A stretch of 64,000 bases of DNA. Origin: Euborellia annulipes (lineage: Eukaryota; Arthropoda; Insecta; Dermaptera; Anisolabididae). A program made the translations under genes and the position numbers. The stretch lies in assembly GCA_023213315.1 (NCBI GenBank), contig JAKCPI010002872.1, positions 62,001 to 126,000 of the forward strand, given 5' to 3'. Of this stretch, positions 1 through 9,954 are shown piece after piece (the stretch's first letter is position 1; every line of letters begins with the position of its first letter). The notes under the pieces were generated by a model that saw nothing but the letters and a program-made list of their open reading frames with translations, was not told the DNA's origin and did no database searches.

Positions 1-110
1 GTTGACTCATAGCGGGAGGAGATAATCCAAATAAATTGGCCTGAGAATCATCTATATATTTTTTTATTTATCTTTATCCTTTCCTTCTCAATAATATCCA
101 CCCTTCATAA
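1..110 (+). mobile_element. End of an FB-HHR foldback element (fragment)
   Basis: The first ~105 bases align with the right end of the intact element at 22622-23031: both have a 'atagcgg.gg.gatataatcc.aataaa' stretch, an A/T-rich TATTTATT segment and the terminal AATAATATCCACC tail. The rest of the element, including any ribozyme core, lies outside the window. Confidence 0.65.
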
Positions 111-1215
111 ATGAAAAATAGCAAAATACGTGCTCTAATAATTACATTTGGAGCGTTATCTGAATTAAGAGTGTTAATTCTCTCTCCTTTCCTATGTCTG
201 TATCACTCTTTGAAATAATTAATTAATGCCTCTAATTAGAAAATATTTTTTTATATTTAGCTCCTCTTTATTTCTCCTGATTTTTTCTTCTAATATAATC
301 TACACTAAATAACGCTGTTTGAGGAGGTTCCTTGCCTCTCATAGCCATATACCAACTTAAAGACACCATCTTAAGAACAACTCCTACTCTAAGCTCCCAA
401 TATAAATTAGTAGCAAAATCTCTCATCTGATGAGCATCATTACATATTACTGCCTAATGCAAAATATATCTACTTTTTTGACACTGAAGAGACCGAAATT
501 ATTTCAAGAAAGAATTTTCTGCCAATCTCAATTAAATTAGTAGAAATCGATCACGTTCTTGATTTTATTATTTTCCAATATAGATTAACTTATAAATAAA
601 TTTTGAATAACCCATTTTAATTAACCATGTGCTTGGAATATATTATTTAATAAAAAATTCATTTCCAATCATATCTAAATATACTCAAATGAAAGTAGAA
701 AATCTTTTAAAGAAACGAATCTTTTCCTAATCAAGAGCTTTTTTTCCTGAGAGGCTAGAAAATGCAATTTTCCTTAATCAGAGTGAAAAAAAGGACAAGA
801 ATATTCTCTTTTCTTTTTCCTCTCTAGAGAAACATTTATTTATTTTTATTTTACTTCATGGTAAATATTTGCATTTATAAAAATTTCAAAATTTAATCTC
901 GCTGTTATTATAACATGAGAGAACAAACCAACTATCATTTAAAAATATTATTTATGATTAGGCCGATTTTTTTTGAGAAGCGACCTAATTATCTATCATA
1001 TTCGGAAAATGAAAATGCGAGTCTTAAACATTGATTTATTTTATATTATAGGACTTAAGACAGACCTATCTGTTTTTCATTAAAACCTCAATTTAGTATT
1101 TCTTATATTGATAAGAGAGAAAAAAAAATACGTATGGCACTACATCATATTACTTTCTTTTACCTAATCAAGAAATATGGATAATTTATACAAAACGCAA
1201 TCTATAGTTGTGACG
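111..1215. other. AT-rich sequence, nothing recognised
   Basis: No long ORF, RNA gene or repeat family member was seen. Short homopolymers only. Confidence 0.6.
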
Positions 1216-1432
1216 TTATATTCTTATATTCATAAGAGGGTAGAAAAATGAGAAGTTTTTTCTCTATTTATTTAATCCACACTGCTGACATTTCGGTTCA
1301 CATCTTCACCTTCTTTTCGCCAGCTTTGAAGATGATTCAAACACAGAACCGAAACGCCAGCTGTGTGGATTAAATAAATAAAGAAAAAATTTAGCTGCGT
1401 CTCACATTTTTCTACCCTCTTATGGATACAGA
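1216..1432. mobile_element. Decayed FB-HHR foldback element
   Basis: Inverted repeat: the left arm begins CATAAGAGGGTAGAAAAATG and the right arm ends with its complement. The arms carry the same landmarks as the element at 16930-17290 (ATTAAT.CACA.AGCTG, then a GACATTTCGGTTC / GAACCGAAACGCC motif). The ribozyme-like core is mutated: TTGAAGA instead of CTGANGA, and CGCC instead of CGTC. A short stretch with GTTATATT lies beyond the left arm only, as in the 17-kb copy. Confidence 0.75.
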
Positions 1433-1531
1433 TAATTTATATAACTCTAATAATAAATTTATTATTCTCCTGGATGTAGAAAATTAAATGGTTCATAAAT
1501 AATTAATAGGTCTATGTTATTTCTTCTTCAG

Positions 1532-1652
1532 GTCCTGATACGCCTTAATCAGCTCGACGCTTTTAAATCATCAATTCATCAGTATCCCCAGAGGTGGCAG
1601 TCTAACACCTCAACACTGCCCAACAACACTGCGCTTCTCAGCTCAACATTTT
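1532..1652 (+). CDS. Candidate internal coding exon, unknown protein
   Basis: A 121-bp island, clearly richer in G+C than its flanks, sits between a polypyrimidine acceptor (TTATTTCTTCTTCAG) and a textbook donor (TTTT|GTAAGTAT). One frame, starting at the first exon base, is open throughout: 40 codons plus one base, reading VLIRLNQLDAFKSSIHQYPQ and continuing to LLSSTF. The other two frames have early stops. The peptide matches no family I know. It is polar and has no membrane segment. Neighbouring exons were not found in the window, so the link to a gene is inference. It could also be a spliced non-coding exon. Confidence 0.42.
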
Positions 1653-1884
1653 GTAAGTATATTGTATATTCGCATTACAATACATAGAGAACTATCTATG
1701 ACTTGTCGAGATATACATTGAATATCAATATCTTATTCAAATATATAGACTCGAAAATTATTTAACTATTTGATATAATCCTAGAATACCGGTATATTAT
1801 AGGTTTGTTTTATGTCATTTTGAAAAATATCAAATATTAATTATTCTATTAAGATAACAAATTTGCGAGATAATTTCGTGTTTG

Positions 1885-1968
1885 ATTGGGCAAAAATTGC
1901 GCCCCTTGGAGTCGAACCAGGACCTCCACGCTTTCGCGGCGGGCGGACTACCTTCCATCTATTCTCAA
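1885..1968 (-). mobile_element. tRNA-derived SINE-C head
   Basis: On the minus strand there is a box B match (CCTGGTTCGACTCC), an anticodon-like stem with GCGAAAGCG loop sequence, and then GGGGCGCAATTTTTGCCC. The same unit occurs on the plus strand at 20135-20262, where the full cloverleaf can be drawn. Boundaries are approximate. Confidence 0.65.
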
Positions 1969-2097
1969 ACAAAGCTCTACCTAGTTAATTAATTCTATTC
2001 TTTTGTTGATTTTTTTTTGTTTTGCTCTTATTCGTGATATTTTGATTTAATTCTTACGTTAATTTCTTATACTTTATTGCAAAATATATAATAAAAA

Positions 2098-2156
2098 ATT
2101 TGAAAAACATATAACCAAGTTTATTAATTTAAATACTTGGTTATATGTTTTTCATA
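2098..2156. repeat. Near-perfect palindrome
   Basis: Arms of about 20 bp (TGAAAAACATATAACCAAGT and its exact complement) around a ~14-bp AT spacer. Half of the motif recurs near 40647 (AAAAAACATATAACCGA). Probably the remains of a small inverted-repeat element. Confidence 0.7.
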
Positions 2157-3352
2157 ATTACTTCATGAACCAACACATGATATATATAATTCTTAATAAA
2201 AATAGATTTTTCTTTAACATAAGCATCGACAAGGCATTCATTTAATGAAATTTTCATATATTCTGATTTTTAAATACCTTTTTTTCAATTTCATCTTTTG
2301 AAACTTTAAATTTTGGAAAGCTGATTTTCCCTTTTCTCCTTCTCTGTATTTTCTTCCCTTATTTCCTAATTTGCCAATTTGAAAGATTAAAACCGCAAAA
2401 TATGACACAAACTGCTAAAATATACAGGCAGTTAAGGCCCTAAACATGCTCAATAAAATTTAGCTCTGAGAATCTTGGTACACTGAACCACCCAAATCCG
2501 AAAAATCAATTCAATAAGTATTTAAATCAATTCAATAACTAATTACGAAAAAACCATGCATTAGATACAAAATTCAAGCATTTTTTTCATTTTTTTGCCA
2601 CGAATAAAAATTACTTCTTTACTATATGTTGCATAAAAGTAACACTTGAAGTTAGATTTGACAAAACAATTCATGTTCTTATGTATTGTTATATGACATC
2701 GTAAAAAGACCAGAATTTATCTTGATCTTTCCAATTCGATAGAGAGCGAAAGAGAAAGAGAGTGGAAAATCTAAAGAAAACTATTTCGTGTTAAATGTAA
2801 AATTCTAGTCATGGCTCTGGCAATTTCGCTTATCTAAATAAATCAAATAAACTTTGTTTACTTTGTAATAGTCTTCTATGTAGTTAATTTTGTACACACA
2901 CTCATATACTATTATCAGGAACACTATAGCTTTGAACAGGAATGCTGCCATTAAACAAAATATACGAGATGAGTTTTACTTTTACTATGGAAAATTCCTG
3001 AAGTAAAAAAATACATTTCAATAACTATTAAAGCTTTAAACTATCATTCTAAAATCTAAATAAAAATCTTTATTAAAAAATATAAATTAAATTTTCCTCT
3101 GATTAACATTATGAAAATAACTTTGTCTATCCCCATCCATGTTCGTCTCTTTTAAAAGTCCTGAAAATAAACCTTTCCTATCATAAATTTTAATTGAGAA
3201 CAGATATTCAAAAAAAAATTTAATACAAAGAAAGAAATAATTTCATAATAATCGGTTGTTATAATTAAAAATAAATATAATTTAATAATAACTAACTAGG
3301 ACAAAACTTAAATTATGGAATATTTTATCTAGTTTATTTTTGTACTTAGTCA
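2157..3352. other. AT-rich sequence, nothing recognised
   Basis: Only simple features: a purine-rich GAGAGCGAAAGAGAAAGAGA tract near 2743 and A/T homopolymers. Confidence 0.6.
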
Positions 3353-3360
3353 GCTTTTAC

Positions 3361-3552
3361 CAGGACCGGAACTAGGAGATTTTTTAGGGGTGCAAAATTT
3401 AATTTGCCGCCCCCTCCTTAAAATTTTCTATACAAAATTCATATCATTTTATCTTTTTTTTTTAGTAAATTTTTCTTTAATTGCAGCCCCCTGATATCTG
3501 CCGCCCGGAGCACACGCACCCACTATCCCCCCCCCCCCTAGTTCCAGCCCTG
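3361..3552 (-). mobile_element. MITE-F copy 1 (hAT-like), 8-bp TSD
   Basis: Terminal inverted repeats CAGGACCGGAACTAG / GTTCCAGCCCTG. It is flanked by a perfect 8-bp direct repeat GCTTTTAC (3353-3360 and 3553-3560). The interior holds poly-C/poly-G next to the ends and the same body as the copies at 10430 and 36575, in the opposite orientation. Eight-bp TSDs and CAG ends are typical of hAT elements. No transposase. Confidence 0.85.
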
Positions 3553-3587
3553 GCTTTTACTCAAAAACAAGCAACCAAAAAAGCTCA

Positions 3588-4034
3588 TTTTTTACTTTCT
3601 CTTTAGAGAGAGAAGGTATTGGATTTATGTCAAAAATTCGATGTCAAGATTTCGACTGAAATACACGTTTTGAGGTCCCCTGAATCCAAAATAGTGAGTC
3701 TACGAAAAATGATCAGTCTGTCTGTGGGTGTGTGTCTGTCTGTCTGATCATAATAAAAACGAAAAAAGCTACAAGGTTGAAATTTTATATTTGGGTTAGC
3801 TACTTCACAAAGCTTTTAAATAAAATCTGCCAAAAAGTACTAGTACTTTTCCAATTTTATCAAATGGACTCTAACGATATTGATTAAAATTCCTAAATCA
3901 ATTATTTTTTTTAGATGCTCTTTAAAATGTATATTCTCATTTTTTCCTCACAATTGTTTGAAGCTCACTTTACTCTTGTACTTCATAGAAAGAGATATGG
4001 TTGCCATAGTAACAAAATTTTAAATATTTTCCCA
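3588..4034 (+). mobile_element. RA element, 5' two-thirds
   Basis: Begins TTTTACTTTCTCTTTAGAGAGAGAAGGTATTGGAT and follows the RA landmarks: the CAAAAATTCGATGTC block, the TTTTGAGGTCCCCTGAATCC block, a GT-rich TCTGTCTG run, the AGTACTAGTACTTTT motif and GGTTGCCATAGTAACAAA. It breaks off at ~4034 where a SINE-B begins. Its 3' hairpin resumes at 5290. The sequence shows RA first, then SINE-B, then the hAT insertion at 4139. Confidence 0.85.
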
Positions 4035-4138
4035 TGTTCACATTCATACACACATACACACAGTCTTTTTGGCAACTTAGACCATTTAAGACTTTTTATG
4101 ATACCCGTTATTTGTAAATATATCCATTGGGTGTACAG
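4035..4138 (-). mobile_element. SINE-B (part), tail-proximal body
   Basis: CACACAGTCTTTTTGGCAAC, TTAGACCATTTAAGACTTTT, then ATACCCGTTATTTGTAAATAT: the SINE-B body in minus orientation. It is split by the hAT element and resumes at 5130. Confidence 0.8.
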
Positions 4139-5129
4139 TAGGGTGGTCGCAAGAAATTGATGTCCGAATATCTTTGGCGGGAACCTCTAGAAAGTTGCTA
4201 AATTATGTAAAAGTGAGATAGGGAAAGGATGAGCGTGATCGAATAACCCTAAGACCTGCCTCAACGGTCCTGAAGTTTAGTAAAACTTGGAGACATATCA
4301 AGGGTAGCATTGTCTAAACTTCTAATTCATTTGTGGTATTTAAACCAAGAGCAGGTTGCTTTTGCTTTTTTTGATAATACTTTAGATCAGTGGTTCCCAA
4401 TCGGTGTGTCCCGGCACCCAAGGGTCCCGCGAGAATGGCTAAGGGGTGCCGCGAGATATTTAGATGAACAAAAAAAAAAAAAATAATAAAGAGGCGGGAA
4501 AAAAGTTAGCGATCGTGAATGTTTTTAAACTTTTCACTTTTCTTGACGTTCAGAAGAAATATTAAGGCTAAAATAATTCCTTTTAATCCCTCCATATTTA
4601 ATTCATGGCCCTTCGATTAAGAGGTGGAAATAACATAAGTAGGGGGCTCCCCCCCAAAAACGGTACGGGGTGGGGGAAAACGGAGGTCATATTTGGATTC
4701 AGGAGGTCATTTTACTTAAGATTCTGATAAAATTATTTCGGAACTCTAAAAAAAATTTCATTACCCCTATTAGTGTTATTTGAAAATCAATGTGATGTGC
4801 CTCTTAACCATATTCGATTTTTTGCCCATACCATGAAAACCGTTGGTTTTACTAGAGAATGTTAAAGGACTTTTTCTTAGTAAATTTAATGCTCTTCAAA
4901 AAATTACTGATGAACTTTTTTTGTTGGACTAAGCCGTTTAGGAGTTACAGATGTTAATAGTCAAATTTAGGGGAATTGATGAACTTTAGGGCCGATGAGG
5001 CAGGTCTTATCGTTATCCGATCGAGCTCAAACTTTCACAATCTACTTTTTACACCAATTGTCAACAAGAGGTTCCCGCCGAAAATACAGCCAAAAAAATT
5101 TTCTCCCCTTATACCTTGCAACCACCCTA
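4139..5129. mobile_element. Non-autonomous hAT transposon, 991 bp, 8-bp TSD
   Basis: Ends are TAGGGTGGTCGCAAG and its complement CTTGCAACCACCCTA (one mismatch). Flanking 8-bp direct repeats GTGTACAG (4131-4138 and 5130-5137) fit the hAT consensus nTnnnnAn. It interrupts a SINE-B. No transposase ORF was seen; the longest ORF (66 codons at 4976) is not transposase-like. Inside, from ~4386, is CAGTGGTTCCCAATCGG, the typical end of a different hAT MITE, suggesting a nested or chimeric element. Confidence 0.88.
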
Positions 5130-5278
5130 GTGTACAGGCATTCTTTTTAAAACCATTTGTTATCCAAATGGCTTAAATAAAATCATCGGACTTCCTGGGA
5201 TCCGAACCCTCGACCCTTGGTATACATGGCAGGCGCGCTACCAACTACTACTACCAACCCCAAGGGCGTTTATAAATT
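5130..5278 (-). mobile_element. SINE-B (part), tRNA-derived head
   Basis: Continues the interrupted SINE-B: TGTACAGGCATTC, ATTTGTTATCCAAATGGCTT, then the minus-strand tRNA head, with box B GGTTCGGATCCCAGG and box A TGGTAGCGCGCC when read in reverse. Confidence 0.8.
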
Positions 5279-5284
5279 TTAGAT

Positions 5285-5425
5285 CTTAAATTCTAATATA
5301 TCGACGCAAACGAAATATATGTCGATACAAAAAATCTGGTGGGACAAGCACAGAACACAACTTTCAATTAGTGAAGATATGAGAAAGTTGTGTGCTGTGC
5401 TTCCAGTCCCACCTTATTTTTTATA
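5285..5425 (+). mobile_element. RA element, 3' hairpin end
   Basis: Resumption of the RA copy started at 3588: ATATATGTCGATACAAAAAATCTGG, then the ~90-bp hairpin whose arms read GCACAGAACACAACTTTC and GAAAGTTGTGTGCTGTGC. Confidence 0.8.
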
Positions 5426-6040
5426 TTAAACTTTTTTTTTTACTTATTACTTTTTACCTGACAAAATTCGAGGTGTCAAAGTTTAATTCGTATTACTCAA
5501 AATATAATAAAAGATGCTATATTTTGGCGAAATAAATTATTTAAAAGAAAGAATAAGTTAAAAGTCGATTTTTTTGTTTGTTTTATATTCAGTAAGTACT
5601 TTTCTTAATTTGTTACAAAATTCAATTGTGTTGCTTTGTTCTTTCGTGAATGAAATGACGTCAAACAAACAACCAATTCACAAAGCAACATTAAACAGTA
5701 AACTGTAATGAGGGAGGTAATGTAGCGCACGAAGTCCAAGACAGACAAGGTAGGTGGGCAGATGACGAATGTGACGAGCACCACCCTCTACATCCTAAAC
5801 ACCCACATCCACCACACCCACGATGTGCTCTTGTTTGTAACTTCAAATCAAATAAATTTGTCGTTCTTGTTTTATAAAGTTCAAATTAATTTCGGCAAAT
5901 TCATGATTTTTTTTTCTGATAAATCTTTTGATGTCCTATTTATTTAAATAAATACATTTATAGATGTTTCATGTTTTGGTAGCGTTCATTATTAGGACAA
6001 AATAGATTTTAAAATGTCACTTTAGTTGCAATATTTGAAT
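5426..6040. other. AT-rich sequence, nothing recognised
   Basis: A short imperfect inverted repeat occurs at 5621-5690 (GTTGCTTTGT ... ACAAAGCAAC). No gene seen. Confidence 0.55.
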
Positions 6041-6044
6041 ACAT

Positions 6045-6222
6045 AGGCGTAGCCAGAAACCTTTGATGGGGGGGGGGGGGTTAAGGATGATTCCCCCCCC
6101 CTCAACTAATAGGACAGTATAAGGCGTCTGATGAAATATATGACTGGCCACTCCGCCCGCCTTCGCTTCGCCCCCCTGGATCTCCCTCGGACTAGCTCTG
6201 GCCCGCCCTTTCTTAATTAAGT
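6045..6222. mobile_element. Fragment of a hAT-like MITE
   Basis: Starts CATAGGCGTAGCCAGAAACC with a 12-G and an 8-C run just inside, like MITE ends at 61993 and 36226. The right end is GC-rich (CGCCCGCCTTCGCTTCGCCC) but no matching TIR or TSD could be found, so boundaries are open. Confidence 0.45.
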
Positions 6223-6224
6223 AC

Positions 6225-6365
6225 CGCAAAAAAGTTTAGCGGCTTGAATAACTCCTCTGTCTTAAAAGATAAAATTATGTTGAATATACGGTTAGAATGA
6301 ATGGTTTTTCAGCTAAAGATTTCGCCATTTAGTTTTTTCCTACCACTTCATTTTACCTCGCTGTT
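6225..6365 (+). repeat. RI repeat, copy 1
   Basis: The block CTTGAATAACTCCTCTGTCTT ... GTTGAATATACGGTTAGAAT ... CGCCATTTAGTT aligns with 30007-30125. Class unknown. Confidence 0.6.
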
Positions 6366-6800
6366 TTATAAGATATATAATTTTCAATTTTTTTTAAATG
6401 AACATTCGACTTTCCCGCAGTAGAAGTATTTTTTTTGGTTCAAGATGAAATTTTTTCTGTCGTAGTATTTATAGCTATTTTTTCTTTTTACAAATTTTTC
6501 TTTATAATATAAATCCGATTGAAGGTTACAATTTTTATAATTTCTAATTTTTAGCTTTACTGCTAAATGATCTTATGATGACAGAACCTCTGTCAAAGCG
6601 TCCTTAATAGAAAAAAAATAGCAATTTTAATGAAAAAGCGTTATCTTTCCTATTAATATCATTATAAATAAACTTGAGTGAATAATGTTTTTTCGAACAT
6701 ATTTATAAAATAATATTGTTTTTTTAATCTCTTCTTCATTCTTTGACTTTAATTTCTTTTTTGGTGTCGGCAATTTGGAAATTGTTCATTTGAACTTAAA
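6366..6800. other. AT-rich sequence, nothing recognised
   Basis: No ORF, RNA gene or shared repeat was seen. Confidence 0.55.
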
Positions 6801-7097
6801 AAAATCTGGTGTGACTGTCGCACAGCACACAACTTTCTCTTACCTTCGGTAATCGAAAGTAGTGTTCTGTGCTTGTCACACCAGCTTATTTTGTCGGTCC
6901 CGGGGGATGTTTAACTTATATATAAAATTTCAGCCACCTAGCTCAATTTTCTTCATGCTTAAAATTGAACACACACACACCCACCCACCCACAGACAGAC
7001 CATGTCGCGAAAACCACTTTTTTTGGATTCAGGGGACCTCAAAACGTGAAGATCCATCAAAATCTCGACATCGAATTTTTGACATGAATCCAATACT

Positions 7098-7151
<54 letters not shown>

Positions 7152-7178
7152 CATATATACATAGGTAAGAGAAAGTAA
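6801..7178 (-). mobile_element. RA element with internal deletion and expanded TA tract
   Basis: Minus-orientation copy: the 3' hairpin (6805-6890), a jump past ~250 bp of the usual interior, then the CCGGGGGATGTTTAACTT block, a CA/CCCA-rich tract, the AGGGGACCTCAAAACGTG block and the TA palindrome end GGTAAGAGAAAGTAAAAA. The end palindrome has grown into a (TA)n tract at 7098-7149. Confidence 0.85.
7098..7149. repeat. (TA)n microsatellite inside RA
   Basis: About 25 TA units. Other RA copies have only 4-10 TA steps at the same place, so this is an expansion of the element's own end. Confidence 0.95.
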
Positions 7179-7549
7179 AAAATAAAAATTTATTATTAGT
7201 TTTTTACGGTCTTTTTTGACATTTGAGGCAACTTCTCTATGTATTTTACTAACAACTTAATTGGAATATATTAGTATTTTTGGCGTATTTTAGAAAAAAT
7301 TTCTTTTTTCCAACTTTTCCATTTTTGAATTATTCATATAACAATTAATAATATTGTTATAATATTATATTAAAGTTTGGTTATCCGCAAAGAGCGAAAA
7401 TAAAAAATTTATCTCTTTTTTTTTAACTCGTCTTCTTAATTAATTATCTAATCCTGAGCAACTTAATCTTGGATTATATTATTTTCACCGTACACGTACC
7501 ACATATTACATGTCAGACACAATGTCTTGGTTTAACCACGAAGAGAGAT
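7179..7549. other. AT-rich sequence, nothing recognised
   Basis: No supported feature. Confidence 0.5.
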
Positions 7550-7768
7550 TTAAAGGCCTCGTTGCCTGTTGCCATCGATAACGAGACTTCGTAAACAAAA
7601 ACATTGAAGATGTGTCTGTCTATCTTTCATTGCCTTTGGCAAAAAAATATTTTTATCTAATATGGTATCTTCTTCTTTTTTGGAATATAATATGTATTCT
7701 TTGCTTTTATTATTATGAAGAGCGAACAAGATAAACAGGATTACGATAAGAAGAAAATGGCATGTCAA
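7550..7768 (-). CDS. Hypothetical 72-aa protein with signal-like N terminus
   Basis: A minus-strand ORF starting ATG at 7768 begins MTCHFLLIVILFILFAL, a hydrophobic run of about 16 residues that resembles a signal peptide or single membrane segment. It then becomes polar (HNNKSKEY onward, many K/E/D). The last third has a CFC pair and ends GNRQRGL. The segment is unlike the surrounding repeats and less homopolymeric than most ORFs here. I recognise no family. It could be the first exon of a secreted peptide or a chance ORF. No promoter or polyadenylation evidence was seen beyond scattered AT-rich sequence. Confidence 0.22.
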   Translation of the reverse strand: MTCHFLLIVILFILFALHNNKSKEYILYSKKEEDTILDKNIFLPKAMKDRQTHLQCFCLRSLVIDGNRQRGL

Positions 7769-8500
7769 TATATTGAAAAATAAACAAAGCTTACTTGTTA
7801 GTTTATAATTAAAATAGATATTGAAGGGAAAGTTTTTCTTATTATTTATTCAAAAACTGAATGCTGATCAAGAGTTACTAGCATCTTTGACATATTATGG
7901 TCTAATGGAAAGTGAAATTAGAGGCATGTTTATATGTTCATCTTACTCAAAAGGACAGAAAAACCTTCAAAGTTAAAAATTGAAAAAATCTATTCATTAT
8001 TAAATAAAATGTTTATTTTTATTGACTATTGTCGTTTTATTGGGTTTTAAGAAATCTCGATGAGATTTATTCAATAAAGGTTGCCTTTTCGTAATTCAAG
8101 TCGTAAGCGTTCACTTACTTATAGCTTGGCTTTTTCTCTTATATGTAACTTTCGTCTTAAAAAACACCCTGGGAAATACGTATATCTATTTATTTATTTT
8201 ATTTAATTTTACGGCCAGGACACGGTCGAGTTAGTAGCAATGCATTTAAACGATTTTATCGTTTATTCTAGGGCTTACGCCTTTTTACCAACAACAAGAC
8301 CGAGGAACAATAAATAAAAACAAAAAAACACACGGCAGTAAAGTACTTTGCCTTGGTATTTCTGTGATTTAATTTTCCTTTATTTTCTTTGAAAAGTATC
8401 ATCTTTTATTATTAAAAAAAATATCCTTAAAAAAACATTGTATTTTTAATAAACTGAAAAACATAGTCCACTGATTTAGACGATAGACTGGCTACTTAAA
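7769..8500. other. AT-rich sequence, nothing recognised
   Basis: Slightly less AT-rich patch at 8205-8310 without an ORF or repeat match. Confidence 0.5.
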
Positions 8501-9197
8501 TAAAAAATCTGGTGTGACTGGCGCACAGCACACAACTTTCTCTTACCTTCGATAATCGAAAGTTGTGTTCTGTGCTTGTCACACCAGATTTTTTGTGTCG
8601 ACATATATTTAGTTACCGACAGTACGGAACATTTAAATTCAGATGTAAAATTTATAAGTATGGGAAAATATTTATATTTTGTTACCATGGCAACCATTTC
8701 TCCTATCTTCCCTATGAAATACAAGAGTAAAGTGGTCTTCAGAAGATTTCAATCACAAAATGAGAATATACATTTTAAAGAGAATCTAAAATATAATTGA
8801 TTTTTGAATTTTAAAAAAAATCGTTGGAGCAAATTTTGAGAAAATCGAAAAAAACTGAAAAAGTACATCAGTAAAGTACTAGTACACTTTGGCCGATTTT
8901 GATTAAAACCTTATTTTTCCGGTCCCGGGGGGTGTTTAACTTAAATATAAAATTTCAACCTCGTAGCTCAATTCCTTCATGCTTAAAATTGAACACACAC
9001 CCACACACCCACACACCCACCCACCCACCCACCCACACACCCACAGACAGACCATGTTGCGAAAACCACTTTTTTGGATTCAGGGGACCTCAAAACGTGA
9101 AGATCCATCAAAATCTCGACTTTGAATTTTTGACATGAATCCAATACTTTCTCTCTATATATATATTACATATATACATAGGTAAGAGAAAGTAAAA
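8501..9197 (-). mobile_element. RA element, full-length copy
   Basis: Runs from the ~90-bp hairpin (8505-8595, arms starting AAAAAATCTGGTGTGAC) through GGTTACCATGGCAACC-type landmarks, the AGTACTAGTACACTTTGG motif and a CA/CCCA tract at 8994-9045, to the TA palindrome end ATAGGTAAGAGAAAGTAAAAA. The ORFs on both strands at 8476-9138 lie inside it and are not genes. Confidence 0.92.
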
Positions 9198-9261
9198 ATA
9201 GTAATTTTTATATTTGTTTATGGTTTAAAGTCTATAAGGCCTAAGATGCCTAAAAAAAATT

Positions 9262-9311
9262 ATTGTGGGACTGATGATGGCCCATTTGGGACCGAAACTG
9301 TAAAATTACAT
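9262..9311 (+). ncRNA. Hammerhead-ribozyme-like core
   Basis: Reads CTGATGA (9271-9277), then a hairpin GGCCC-ATTT-GGGACC as stem II, then GAAAC (9294-9298) and TGTA. The two conserved boxes match the hammerhead consensus CUGANGA and GAAA. What follows is ACTGT rather than the ACGTC seen in the other copies, and stem I pairing is poor, so activity is doubtful. No inverted partner arm was found nearby. Confidence 0.55.
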
Positions 9312-9456
9312 TGATACATTCATTACATTCATAAGGCAGCAGTCGAATAAAAAATTCTGAAGAAAAAATTTTATTTTTTTATTCAATTATTTTTGTCCTA
9401 CGACCAAAAAACACTTTCCACAACTAACTTCCCAAATTTCTTATTAAGTTAGGCAC

Positions 9457-9724
9457 TACCCAGACAGCACAAAATATTGCAGCAATATTGCGAATCTTGC
9501 TCAATAGTGACAATATTGCAGCAAAATTGATGTAATATTGCAAATATTGGCAATATTGTTCCAATATTCCTATGTCTTCCTTTTTACAACATTGCAGAAA
9601 TATTGCGGCAATGTTGCTATTTGAGCTGCAATATTGCATCAATGTTGCTGCAATATTGTCAATATTGAGCAATATTCACAATATTTCTGCAACATTGCTG
9701 CAATATTTTGTGCTGTATGGGTAG
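9457..9724. mobile_element. AATATTGC-rich palindromic MITE
   Basis: TIRs CTACCCAGACAGCAC and GTGCTGTATGGGTAG, each continuing into AAAATATTGCAGCAAT-type sequence. The interior is a chain of CAATATTG-like self-complementary octamers. I could not define a TSD. The minus-strand ORF at 9424-9672 is a by-product of this repeat. Confidence 0.75.
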
Positions 9725-9835
9725 TTTAATCATGATAATATAGGGAATTGAAATTATACACTAGGTTATGAGCTTCAAACATGTTTTTTAAATTATACTT
9801 AAACTAGATGATACCTAATTGTTATAATTGATACC

Positions 9836-9885
9836 TGCTCAGTCCTGAGGAAGGGGGCGATTAGCACCCTAAACGTCGACGAGCA
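9836..9885 (+). ncRNA. Hammerhead-like motif with G-to-T core change
   Basis: Stem I pairs TGCTC-a-GTC (9836-9844) with GAC-GAGCA (9878-9885) apart from one bulged A. The core is CTGAGGA (9845-9851), stem II AGGG...CCC, then TAAAC instead of GAAAC, then GTC at the expected cleavage site. The GAAA box mutation would normally inactivate a hammerhead, but the strong stem I supports descent from an active one. Confidence 0.6.
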
Positions 9886-9954
9886 CAATGAAATAAAATA
9901 GAGTTCTATTTCTCGTCCTGGCTGCCTACATAGTATCAATAATAGGCTATAGAC

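Noticed and set aside
427..450. CTGATGAGCATC as a hammerhead start
   Set aside because: No stem II and no GAAA box follow within range.
8476..9138. ORFs of 74-82 codons on both strands
   Set aside because: They lie entirely inside an RA element, and equivalent ORFs recur in other RA copies (33902-34134, 12257-12496, 22232-22420, 6862-7164).
9424..9672. 82-codon minus-strand ORF rich in N, I, A and Q
   Set aside because: Produced by the CAATATTG repeats of the MITE.
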